Source: UBA7672 sp036733305 (GTDB taxonomy: Bacteria > Pseudomonadota > Alphaproteobacteria > Caulobacterales > Hyphomonadaceae). From it: 14,221 nucleotides of DNA. The notes under the pieces were generated by a model. The model saw nothing but the letters and a program-made list of their open reading frames with translations, did not search any database and was not told the origin of the DNA. Shown here piece after piece: positions 1 to 6,848 of the stretch. The translations under genes and the position numbers were made by a program. The stretch covers positions 1-14,221 of the forward strand of contig DAINAT010000096.1 of the NCBI GenBank assembly GCA_036733305.1. The letters run 5' to 3'. The first letter of the stretch is position 1; each line of letters opens with the position of its first letter.

Positions 1-1
1 C

Positions 2-244
2 GATGAGCAGATCGCTGCGATCAACAGCCGTATCGACGCCACGGATGCCCGCGTGACCACCGCGACGCAAAAAGCTGATGCGGCCCAGTCGACCGCCAAC
101 TCCGCCACTCAGGCTGCCTCGGCCGCCAACTCGGCAGCTCAGGCGTCCGCCACCGAAGCCCGCACCGCCAACCAGCGCCTCGACCAGCTCGGTGGACGTG
201 TCGACGCGCTCGAAAAGCCCCCGACCCGCAAACCGCGTGGTTAA
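2..244 (+). CDS. Lpp/OprI-like alanine-rich coiled-coil protein (3' part only)
   Basis: The reading frame is open from the left edge of the window to TAA at 242-244, so the start and any lipoprotein signal lie outside. The visible 80 residues are dominated by Ala, Ser, Thr, Gln and Asn in a heptad-like pattern (e.g. ATQKADAAQSTANSATQAAS), flanked by more typical coiled-coil turns (INSRIDATDARV and NQRLDQLGGRVDALEK). It ends in a short basic, Pro-containing tail, KPPTRKPRG. This resembles the alanine-zipper trimeric coiled coils of small outer-membrane lipoproteins such as Lpp and OprI, which tether the outer membrane to peptidoglycan. The tail lacks the terminal Lys of enterobacterial Lpp, so covalent attachment cannot be assumed. 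The next gene, about 65 bp downstream on the same strand, is an L,D-transpeptidase homologue, which fits a cell-envelope role. Another alanine-rich envelope coiled coil remains possible because the N-terminus is missing. Confidence 0.7.
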   Translation, partial: DEQIAAINSRIDATDARVTTATQKADAAQSTANSATQAASAANSAAQASATEARTANQRLDQLGGRVDALEKPPTRKPRG

Positions 245-308
245 ACTCTGATCGGCCCGAATTGGCCCGGCATTCTTGCTGAGCCAAAGGGTTGTTCTTA
301 ACTGACCT

Positions 309-1256
309 GTGCGCCAATGTTTGACGCTGGTCAGTGCTGATCAGGGCCGGGTTCTGACAGGGACCCGGCCCGCCATCACCGCGAGCCAGCGCGAGTTGCC
401 AGCATGGCTAGCCAGTGTGGTTGCTTACAAGCTTGGAGCGCCTGTCATTCTCAAGCCTGCACCCTCTCTGGTCCGCGCAACAGCCGTCTCACTGGGCCTG
501 CTGATGAGCGGCGCCTACGCGATGGGCGCCTGGGCCGAGGAGAAGGCTCCGGCCCCGAAAGCTGCTGTCGAGAAACCCGCCAAAAAACCCGCTGCGAAGA
601 AAGCTCCCGCGAAGGTCGAGATTTCGGCAGAGCGTCTCGACGAAATTTCCGCCGAGCAGAACATCTCGCAGACCGTCGTTGATCTGGCCGGCTGGGTGAT
701 CGCCGCCGAAGACAATCGTGGCGAGCCCTTCGCCATCGTCGACAAGCAGGCCGCGCAGATCCTGCTCTTCAGCGCCGAGGGCAAGCTCAAGGGCATGGCG
801 CCCGTGCTGCTCGGCTCCGCGCATGGCGATCACTCCGCCGATGGCGTCGGCGATCGCGAGCTCAAAGACATTCCGATGGAAGACCGCACCACGCCGGCCG
901 GCCGCTTCCTCGCAGGATACGGCCCCGCCTATGGTGGTGAGCATGTGCTGTGGGTCGACTACGCCACCGCCGTCTCCATCCACCCCATCCCCGCCACGAA
1001 AGTCAGCAAGGCCGAGAAACGCACCCAACGCCTCACCTCGGCAAAAGTGGACGACAACTACGTCACGCACGGCTGCATCAACGTCTCACCAACCTTCTAC
1101 AAGAAGATGGTGTCGCCCCTCTTCAAGCAAGGCGGCGTGTTCTACGTCCTGCCCGACACGATCTCGCTGGCCGACGCCTTCCCCAGCTTCGGCGCAGACC
1201 TCGTCGCCGCCGAAATCGCCGCCGCCGAATCCGGCGACGCTGTAGCCGCGCGCTGA
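309..1256 (+). CDS. Divergent YkuD-type L,D-transpeptidase, exported
   Basis: The 315-residue frame starts at GTG 309, just after an in-frame stop at 303. An apolar segment at residues 54-76 (core AVSLGLLMSGAYAMGAWA) followed by EE looks like a signal peptide. An Ala/Pro/Lys-rich linker (about 78-102) leads to a C-terminal YkuD-like domain. The catalytic signature THGCINV is at 253-259 with Cys256 as nucleophile; an upstream SIHPIP places a conserved His at 225. The following segment FYKKMVSPLFKQGGVFYVLP matches divergent YkuD proteins with a GCIN rather than the classical SHGCIRM motif. Family members form 3-3 peptidoglycan cross-links or attach proteins to peptidoglycan in the periplasm. 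The N-terminus is uncertain: no good ribosome site precedes GTG 309 and the signal core begins unusually far in, so GTG 417 is an alternative start. It ends directly against the stop of ecm. Confidence 0.82.
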   Translation: MRQCLTLVSADQGRVLTGTRPAITASQRELPAWLASVVAYKLGAPVILKPAPSLVRATAVSLGLLMSGAYAMGAWAEEKAPAPKAAVEKPAKKPAAKKAPAKVEISAERLDEISAEQNISQTVVDLAGWVIAAEDNRGEPFAIVDKQAAQILLFSAEGKLKGMAPVLLGSAHGDHSADGVGDRELKDIPMEDRTTPAGRFLAGYGPAYGGEHVLWVDYATAVSIHPIPATKVSKAEKRTQRLTSAKVDDNYVTHGCINVSPTFYKKMVSPLFKQGGVFYVLPDTISLADAFPSFGADLVAAEIAAAESGDAVAAR

Positions 1257-3251
1257 TTACTCCGCAGCCGTCATCGTCTCTTCGACGACCTTCACCACGT
1301 CGCCCATGATCTGGGTGATCTTGTAGTCCTTCGGCGTATAGACGCGGCGCACGCCCATCTGCTTCAGCGCCATCGCATCCGCTTCCGGAATGATGCCGCC
1401 GACAACCACGGGAATATCGAGCCCCTTGGAGCGCAGGATGCCCAGCGTGTCCTTCACCAGATCGAGGTGCGAGCCCGAAAGGATCGACAATCCCACAACG
1501 TGGGCCTTGGCATCGATCGCCTGCTGCACAATCTCTTCAGGCGTAAAGCGAATGCCCTCGTAGACGACATTCATACCCGCCTGCCGCGCCCGCGCGGCAA
1601 TCTGTTCAGACCCGTTGGAGTGACCATCGAGACCAGGCTTGCCCACCACATAGGTCAGCGTCCGCCCCAGCTTCTTGGAAACGCGCTCGACTTCGCCCTT
1701 CACCTGCTCGAGATCTTCCTCGCCATCCGTGGCGATGACGATCGCAACACCCGTCGGCCCGCGATACTCGCCGAACGTGTCGCGCAGGGCCGCCCCCCAC
1801 TCCCCCACCGTCACCCCGGCTTTGGCCGCGGCGATGGAAGGCGGCATGATATTGGCCCCAGAAGAAGCAGCCGCGCGAAGCTCGCCGATTGCGTTGGCGA
1901 CAGCCTCTTCATTGCGCTTCGCACGCCACGCTTTCAGCTTGGCGATCTGGCGGCTTTCGGCGCCATGATCCTGCGCCATGATCGAACCATCGCCGCCCGA
2001 CAGCGGAGAGTTCTCGGTCGTCTCGTAGCGGTTGACGCCCACCACGATCTGCCGCCCCGCCTCGATCTCCTTCAGGCGAGCGCGCTGGCTATCCACCAGC
2101 GCCTTCTTCATGAAGTCGACATTCTCGATCGTGCCGCCCGTCGCATCGAGCTGCGCCAGCATCGCGCGCGCCTCAACCTTCAGCGCATCCGTCTTCGCGC
2201 CAACAACGTGCGAACCATCGAACAGGTCTTCGTATTCCAGCAGGTCCGTCTCGTAGGCGAGGATCTGCTGCAGACGCAGCGACCATTGCTGATCCCACGG
2301 ACGCGGCAGGCCAAGCGCCTCGTTCCACGCCGGCAGTTGCAGCGCGCGGCAACGCGCCCGCTTCGACAGCGTCACGGCCAGCGCCTCGATCAGAATGCGG
2401 TAAACGTTGTTCTCCGGCTGTGGCTCGGTGAGGCCCAGCGAGTTCACCTGCACGCCATAGCGGAACATCAGCGCCCGCGTATCGGTCACGCCATAACGCT
2501 CGCGGCCGATCTCTTCCCAGAGATCGACGAACGCGCGCATCTTGCACATCTCGGTCACGAACCGCACGCCCGCGTTCACGAAGAACGAGATGCGGCTGAA
2601 GACAGTCGTGAAATCCTTCTCGGGAACCTGCCCGCCAGCCTTCACCGTATCGAGCACAGCGCACGCCGTCGCCAGCGCAAACGCCAGCTCCTGCTCCGGC
2701 GTCGCGCCCGCTTCCTGCAGGTGATACGAACAGACGTTCAGCGGATTCCACTTCGGCGTCTCGGTATAGCACCACGCCACCATGTCGCCGATCAGACGCA
2801 TCGAAGGCTGCGGCGGGAACACGTAAGTTCCGCGCGAGAGATACTCCTTGATGATGTCGTTCTGGGTCGTGCCCTGCAGCTTCTTGCGATCCGCGCCCTG
2901 CTCGTCCGCCAGCGCGACATAGAGCGACAGCAGATACGCCGCCGGGGCGTTGATCGTCATCGAGGTGTTCATCTCCTCGACCTTGATCTGGTCGAACAGC
3001 GCACGCATGTCGCCCAGATTGCCGACCGGCACGCCGACCTTGCCGACTTCGCCCCGCGCGAGAACGTGGTCGCTGTCATACGCCGTCTGGGTCGGCAGGT
3101 CGAAAGCGATCGACAGGCCGGTCTGCCCCTTGGCCAGGTTCTTCCGGTACAGCTTGTTGGACTCTTCCGCAGTGGAGTGTCCCGCATAGGTGCGGAAAAT
3201 CCACGGCTTGTCCGCGTCGTGCTGGAATGGGGTGGAGCCGGTATCCGCCAT
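1257..3251 (-). CDS. ecm: (2R)-ethylmalonyl-CoA mutase, adenosylcobalamin-dependent
   Basis: The cytoplasmic enzyme rearranges (2R)-ethylmalonyl-CoA to (2S)-methylsuccinyl-CoA in the ethylmalonyl-CoA pathway. The 664-residue product has the acyl-CoA mutase barrel at the N-terminus (GHSTAEESNKLYRKNLAKGQ, IAFDLPTQTAYDSDH and a MNTSMTINAPAAY stretch). The C-terminal B12 domain has GKPGLDGHSNGSEQ at about 537-550, with His544 as the expected lower cobalt ligand, then GLSILSGSH and VVVGGIIP. The DGHSNG form and overall sequence fit Ecm (MeaA of methylotrophs) better than methylmalonyl-CoA mutase, where DGHDRG is usual; this assignment is by recall of the families, not alignment. ATG 3251 is chosen because AGAAGG lies 9 nt upstream; the frame extends 17 codons to a TTG at 3302 with no support. 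The stop abuts that of the convergent L,D-transpeptidase gene. The upstream region carries two TTTGCAG elements; ccr lies 5 kb downstream on the opposite strand. Confidence 0.93.
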   Translation of the reverse strand: MADTGSTPFQHDADKPWIFRTYAGHSTAEESNKLYRKNLAKGQTGLSIAFDLPTQTAYDSDHVLARGEVGKVGVPVGNLGDMRALFDQIKVEEMNTSMTINAPAAYLLSLYVALADEQGADRKKLQGTTQNDIIKEYLSRGTYVFPPQPSMRLIGDMVAWCYTETPKWNPLNVCSYHLQEAGATPEQELAFALATACAVLDTVKAGGQVPEKDFTTVFSRISFFVNAGVRFVTEMCKMRAFVDLWEEIGRERYGVTDTRALMFRYGVQVNSLGLTEPQPENNVYRILIEALAVTLSKRARCRALQLPAWNEALGLPRPWDQQWSLRLQQILAYETDLLEYEDLFDGSHVVGAKTDALKVEARAMLAQLDATGGTIENVDFMKKALVDSQRARLKEIEAGRQIVVGVNRYETTENSPLSGGDGSIMAQDHGAESRQIAKLKAWRAKRNEEAVANAIGELRAAASSGANIMPPSIAAAKAGVTVGEWGAALRDTFGEYRGPTGVAIVIATDGEEDLEQVKGEVERVSKKLGRTLTYVVGKPGLDGHSNGSEQIAARARQAGMNVVYEGIRFTPEEIVQQAIDAKAHVVGLSILSGSHLDLVKDTLGILRSKGLDIPVVVGGIIPEADAMALKQMGVRRVYTPKDYKITQIMGDVVKVVEETMTAAE

Positions 3252-3275
3252 ATGTGTGTGCCTTCTGGGCCCCTG

Positions 3276-3304
3276 CTGCAAATGCGAAGGACAAAACTGC
3301 AAAG
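3276..3304 (-). promoter_or_regulatory. Paired TTTGCAG elements upstream of ecm
   Basis: On the plus strand CTGCAAAT (3276-3283) and CTGCAAAG (3297-3304) are direct copies 21 bp apart, about two helical turns. On the ecm strand they read TTTGCAG and lie 26-54 bp before its ATG. Cores of TTTGCAAA type are known for RamB/PccR (ScfR-family) acyl-CoA-responsive regulators; that a regulator of this kind binds here is inference. A related cluster precedes ccr at 8073-8100. Confidence 0.4.
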
Positions 3305-3337
3305 CCTGCTTCGTGGCAAGACACTACGAAAACGTGA

Positions 3338-3372
3338 GCGGGGGGCTGATCCGGTTTGCCGGATACCCCCGC
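3338..3372. promoter_or_regulatory. Strong hairpin in the ecm / exported-protein divergent spacer
   Basis: A GCGGGGG arm (3338-3344) pairs with CCCCCGC (3366-3372), and inside it ATCCGG (3349-3354) pairs with CCGGAT (3359-3364) around a TTTG loop. The two stems are joined by a small asymmetric bulge. It ends 25 nt before ATG 3398. There is no T-run, so it is not an obvious terminator; it may be a leader structure or a protein-binding dyad. Function is not known. Confidence 0.45.
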
Positions 3373-3397
3373 TTGATAGTGCAGGAGACCAGAGATC

Positions 3398-4669
3398 ATG
3401 CTGAGGGGCACGGGGAACATGCTGCAAACCGCTCGTTGTGAGGGACTATTCACCCTCATGAAGGCCGCCTGCGCATGCGCTGTGCTCGCCCTGGCCTCCC
3501 CTCAACCGAACGCGGAGGCGCAGGCCAAATTGACGACCCCGACGCCCGCGACCCCAAAGCCCACCCCCTCCAAGGCAGCACTCCCGCCCGGAGCGCTCGA
3601 GGTTAACCTCGTCGATATCATCGACCGCCAAGGCTTCGAACGACCGATGGTCGCCGCCAAGGTGCTGATCCCGAAAGGCTGGCGCACGGAGGGCGAGGTG
3701 TGGTGGAACCGCTCGGCGCCGCCCGGTTGCGCCGCCCCCGCAGATTTCGCCTGGGCGACCGTTTCACCCGACGGCCTCTCGCGCGTCGAACTGCTCCCGA
3801 CCGAACTCTGGACAGCCAGCAACTCGCTTCAGTCGCAATGCCGGTATGGCGAGTTCCAGGACATGCAGTCCTATCTCAACGCCTACATTCAGAACCGCTT
3901 TCCAGGCGCGCGTATCACCGGCTACAAACCCCGCCCCGACTTTCTCGAACTCCAGCGCGACTACGTTCAGGCCATGGTGCAGATGGTCAACACCAGCGGC
4001 ACCGGCATGCGCGCCTGGGCCGACGCCGGCGAGATGACTTACACCACGCGCCAGAACGGTACGGAGATCGATGGCTTCGTCGGCGCAACCGCCATGTTCT
4101 TCATGGGCCAGAGTTACAATCCGCTCGGCGGGCCGCCGCTGGTCAATCTGAGCGCACAAACGACCAGCGCATTCGGCGCATCGGGCCCGAAAGGCAAATT
4201 CGATCGCAGGATCGCCGAGGCTGTCCGCAAGTCGATCAAGACCGAAAACGAATGGGGACAGAAATATACTGAACTCCTCGCACGCATCAGCAGCGTGCAG
4301 ACCCAGGGCGTCAAGGATCGCGCGGCGATCATCGTCGCAGCCGGCGCCGCCATGACCGCGAACACCGTTGCGAGGAACAAGGCGGCAGGCGAACGCGCCG
4401 TGAATGCCGTGAAGAACAGCTTTGCCAGCCCTTCATCATCGCGCTCGAACGAGGACACCGAGGATCGCATGCAACGCGAGCGCATCGAGGGCGTTCGTGG
4501 CGTCGAGACCTATGACGATCCCGTCTATGGCGGCACGGTGCAGCTGGACAACACCTACGATCACGCCTGGCGCGTGAACAACAATGACAGCTACATTCTG
4601 ACCAACGACCCGAACTTCAATCCGGGCCTCTACAACATCGACGCGCAGCAATTGAAGGTGACGCGTTAG
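3398..4669 (+). CDS. Exported protein of unknown function
   Basis: The 423-residue product is not a family I recognise. An apolar segment at residues 21-36 (MKAACACAVLALAS) before AEA-QAK at about 39-44 looks like a signal peptide, followed by a Thr/Pro-rich linker (46-60, TTPTPATPKPTPSK). The folded part contains an IPKGWRTEGEVWWN segment, later an Ala-rich possibly helical stretch (GVKDRAAIIVAAGAAMTANTV), and an Asn/Asp/Tyr-rich tail with YILTNDPNFNPGLYNIDAQQ. ATG 3398 has AGGAG 10 nt upstream but gives a long n-region; ATG 3458 gives a compact signal peptide but a weaker, distant GAGGG; ATG 3419 is also in frame. The product is probably periplasmic. The gene is divergent from ecm, and its TAG stop (4667-4669) overlaps the TAA of the convergent GIY-YIG-like gene. 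Expression is certain only insofar as the frame shows normal codon bias. Confidence 0.8.
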   Translation: MLRGTGNMLQTARCEGLFTLMKAACACAVLALASPQPNAEAQAKLTTPTPATPKPTPSKAALPPGALEVNLVDIIDRQGFERPMVAAKVLIPKGWRTEGEVWWNRSAPPGCAAPADFAWATVSPDGLSRVELLPTELWTASNSLQSQCRYGEFQDMQSYLNAYIQNRFPGARITGYKPRPDFLELQRDYVQAMVQMVNTSGTGMRAWADAGEMTYTTRQNGTEIDGFVGATAMFFMGQSYNPLGGPPLVNLSAQTTSAFGASGPKGKFDRRIAEAVRKSIKTENEWGQKYTELLARISSVQTQGVKDRAAIIVAAGAAMTANTVARNKAAGERAVNAVKNSFASPSSSRSNEDTEDRMQRERIEGVRGVETYDDPVYGGTVQLDNTYDHAWRVNNNDSYILTNDPNFNPGLYNIDAQQLKVTR

Positions 4670-5112
4670 CCGCGCGCGATCTTCGGTTGGTTGAACGTCG
4701 CCGCCTGCATCGGCTGCGTCTGGCCCAGATGCGCCGCCTTGGCGCGCAGGGCGACATCGTGCTTCCCGCAATGCATGGCCGCACGCCACGCCTGCATGTG
4801 GGTGGGGCACTCCTCCATGTTCAGCGGCGGCCTGAAATGCCACCGCAACATCGTCTCGAACTCCCGCCGGTCGCGCAGCTCCGGCACCACCAGCACCAGC
4901 GCATGCGTCGCCCCCAGCGCCTTCGCCGCGGCCAGCTGATGATGCCCCGCATACCGCGCCTTCAGCTTCGCAGTCTGACCCGCATAGTGAATGTTGATGC
5001 CCGCAGCATCCTCGTGCGCCATCAGGTAAACACACGGCAGCTCATAGAAGCGCGTCTCGCCAAACGCGACGAACGCAAACATCTCGCCGAGAATGTCGAT
5101 CTGGCGTCCCAC
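4666..5112 (-). CDS. Small standalone GIY-YIG-like domain protein
   Basis: The 148-residue frame has the layout of a GIY-YIG nuclease-like domain: LPCVYLMA (25-32, in place of GIY), then NIHYAGQTAKLKARYAGHH (40-58, YAG in place of YIG, with a conserved-type Arg at 53 and His at 57-58), and REFETMLRWHFRPPLN (83-98) carrying the Glu and terminal Asn expected of the family. Proteins with this fold cut DNA, but many small standalone members have no demonstrated activity; the altered motifs make activity uncertain. GTG 5112 is chosen because GGAG sits 6 nt upstream; ATG 5082 is the alternative. The open frame runs on upstream to 5229, but that part crosses a palindromic repeat and is unlikely to be coding. 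Its TAA (4666-4668) overlaps the stop of the convergent exported-protein gene. Confidence 0.72.
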   Translation of the reverse strand: MGRQIDILGEMFAFVAFGETRFYELPCVYLMAHEDAAGINIHYAGQTAKLKARYAGHHQLAAAKALGATHALVLVVPELRDRREFETMLRWHFRPPLNMEECPTHMQAWRAAMHCGKHDVALRAKAAHLGQTQPMQAATFNQPKIARG

Positions 5113-5142
5113 GCCCCGCTCCGAATCAAGCACCCCATTCTT

Positions 5143-5175
5143 GTAGGGCGCATTGAAGCAAAGCGGAAATGCACC
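5143..5175 (+). repeat. GTAGGGTGCAT palindrome, copy R1 (long loop)
   Basis: The copy begins GTAGGGCGCATTGAAGC and ends GGAAATGCACC. Arms GGCGCATT and AATGCACC pair with one G-T type mismatch around a GAAGCAAAGCGGA-like loop. It lies in the spacer between the divergent GIY-YIG-like and esterase genes, 78 bp before the esterase ATG. R2, just past the esterase, is in the same orientation. Confidence 0.8.
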
Positions 5176-5252
5176 GCCCCGCCGCTTGCGAGACAGGCTG
5201 CACAAGCGCACTCTCGCCCCAACGGCCACAGAGCCGCGCTGGGAGACGCCAC

Positions 5253-6776
5253 ATGAAACGCCTGATCATCGCGCTGGCCGTACTGGCATCCGCCTGTGCA
5301 AACGCGCCGGGATCGTCCGATCCAACGATCGCGACCGTCGAGACAGGCCAGCTGAAGGCGCTGCAAGCCAAGGGCGTCCTCGCCTTCAAGGGCATTCCCT
5401 ATGCCGCGCCCCCGGTTGGCGCGATGCGCTGGAAAGCCCCCGCCCGCGCGGCAAAATGGGACGGCGTCAAAGACGCCTCGGCCTACGGCCCAATCTGCAT
5501 GCAGAAGATGCCCAACCCCGACAACGGCATCGGCCAGTATCCCGCCAGCGAAGACTGCCTCACCCTCAACGTCTTCACGCAGGACCTCAGCCAGGCCAAA
5601 CGCCCGGTGATGGTGTGGATTCATGGCGGCGGCTTCGTGAACGGCTCGGGCAGCGCCGAACTCTATGACGGCTCGCAACTCGCCAAGCACGGCGTCGTGG
5701 TCGTCACTCTCAACTACCGTCTCGGTCGCTTCGGCTCCTTCGCGCATCCGCTGCTGACCAGGGAAGCCGCAGGCGGCCCCGTCGCCAACTACGGCATGCT
5801 CGACATGGTCGCTTCGCTCGAATGGGTGAAGCGCAATATCGGCGCATTCGGCGGCGACGCGAACAACGTCACCATCTTCGGCGAAAGCGCCGGCGGCATG
5901 GCCGTGCAAAAGCTGATGACCATGCCCAGCGCACGCGGCCTGTTCCACAAGGCAGCCGTGCAATCCGGCGCCGGCCGCGAGAACACGCTCTATCTCGACA
6001 AGCCGAACGAACGCGGCCTCCCCTCCGCCGAGTCCGATGGCGAGGCGTTCGTAAAATCCATCGGCGCAACCGCAACAAGCGCCAGCGACCTGCGTGCGAT
6101 CTCCGCCGATGCGATCATCGCAGCAGGCGACCCGGGCATATTCGCAGGCGGCGGGCCGATCATCGACGGCAAGATCATTCCGACGACAATCGTCGAAGCC
6201 TTCAAGGCGAAGAAGGAAGCGCAAGTCCCCTATCTCGTCGGCTACAACAGCGCAGAATTCCCCGCCAAGCCAGAAGATCTGGACGCATCCCTCAAAGGCA
6301 CGATCGGCGCCACAACGGCCGACCTTCCCGCGCTGACTGTCACCTATCCCGACAAGGCCGACATGGCCGCGCGCATTGTCGGCGACGTCGTATTCGGTGA
6401 ACCCGCCCGCTATCTCGCCGCCGTCCACGCAGCCAACGGCCAGCCAACCTGGCTCTACCGCTTCGACGTTATCTCGCCCTCAGTCGCCGCGCGCTGGAAA
6501 GGCACGGCGCACGCGCAGGAACGCCAGTACGTCTTCGACACGCTGCACACCTCGCCCTATCCCACCGACGCCAACGATCAGGTGCAGGCAACACACGCAG
6601 CAACCTACTGGACCAACTTCGCAAAAACCGGCGATCCCAACAGCGCCGGCGAACCCAACTGGCCGCGCTACAGCGCCGCCAGCGACCAACTGCTCGAATT
6701 CACCAACAGCGGCCCGATAGGCAAAGCCTCACCCCACCGCGAACGCTGGGAGGCAATCACCGCCCGCTACAAGTAG
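5253..6776 (+). CDS. Type-B carboxylesterase, probable lipoprotein
   Basis: This 507-residue alpha/beta hydrolase of the carboxylesterase type-B (para-nitrobenzyl esterase) family hydrolyses carboxylic esters; its natural substrate cannot be read from sequence. Family marks in order are the FKGIPYAAPPVG entry motif, a Cys pair (82, 102) with SEDCLTLNVF, oxyanion HGGG (124-127), nucleophile elbow GESAGG with Ser212, GYNSAEF with the probable acid Glu335, and GTAHAQE with the probable His420. The N-terminus MKRLIIALAVLASAC is a signal sequence; Cys15 could be lipidated, although the residue at -3 is Ala rather than the usual Leu. ATG 5253 is supported by GGGAG 7 nt upstream; the frame is open to 5169 without support. 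The TAG stop is the TAG of palindromic repeat R2. The gene is bracketed by direct copies R1 and R2. Confidence 0.9.
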   Translation: MKRLIIALAVLASACANAPGSSDPTIATVETGQLKALQAKGVLAFKGIPYAAPPVGAMRWKAPARAAKWDGVKDASAYGPICMQKMPNPDNGIGQYPASEDCLTLNVFTQDLSQAKRPVMVWIHGGGFVNGSGSAELYDGSQLAKHGVVVVTLNYRLGRFGSFAHPLLTREAAGGPVANYGMLDMVASLEWVKRNIGAFGGDANNVTIFGESAGGMAVQKLMTMPSARGLFHKAAVQSGAGRENTLYLDKPNERGLPSAESDGEAFVKSIGATATSASDLRAISADAIIAAGDPGIFAGGGPIIDGKIIPTTIVEAFKAKKEAQVPYLVGYNSAEFPAKPEDLDASLKGTIGATTADLPALTVTYPDKADMAARIVGDVVFGEPARYLAAVHAANGQPTWLYRFDVISPSVAARWKGTAHAQERQYVFDTLHTSPYPTDANDQVQATHAATYWTNFAKTGDPNSAGEPNWPRYSAASDQLLEFTNSGPIGKASPHRERWEAITARYK

Positions 6777-6805
6777 AGTGCATTGAAGCGAAACGGAAAT
6801 GCACC
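6773..6805 (+). repeat. GTAGGGTGCAT palindrome, copy R2 (long loop)
   Basis: The copy reads GTAGAGTGCATTGAAGCGAA and continues to GGAAATGCACC. Arms AGTGCATT (6777-6784) and AATGCACC (6798-6805) pair apart from one position. The repeat's own TAG (6774-6776) is the stop codon of the esterase gene. It forms a head-out inverted pair with R3. Confidence 0.85.
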
Positions 6806-6825
6806 GCAGCCGCAGCACATAACCA

Positions 6826-6848
6826 GGACGCATCAGGATGCGCCCTAC
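6826..6848 (-). repeat. GTAGGGTGCAT palindrome, copy R3 (short loop)
   Basis: On the minus strand it reads GTAGGGCGCATCCTGATGCG then TCC. Arms GGCGCATC and GATGCGTC pair around a 2-nt loop with one mismatch. Its TAG (6845-6847) is the stop codon of the aminotransferase gene. Between R2 and R3 only 20 bp remain, so the two repeats fill almost the whole convergent gap. They may also act as a bidirectional terminator, though neither has a T-run. Confidence 0.75.

Noticed and set aside
1467..3404. 645-codon open frame antisense to ecm
   Set aside because: It is the mirror of ecm codon bias; the translation is Arg/Leu/His-rich with no family motif and no ribosome site, whereas ecm is unambiguous.
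5022..6428. 468-codon open frame antisense to the esterase
   Set aside because: Shadow of a complete type-B esterase; low-complexity composition and overlap with R1.
5143..6848. R1-R3 as terminal inverted repeats of an insertion sequence carrying the esterase
   Set aside because: R1 and R2 are direct, not inverted; no transposase is enclosed and no target duplication is evident. A recombination cassette is only a hypothesis.
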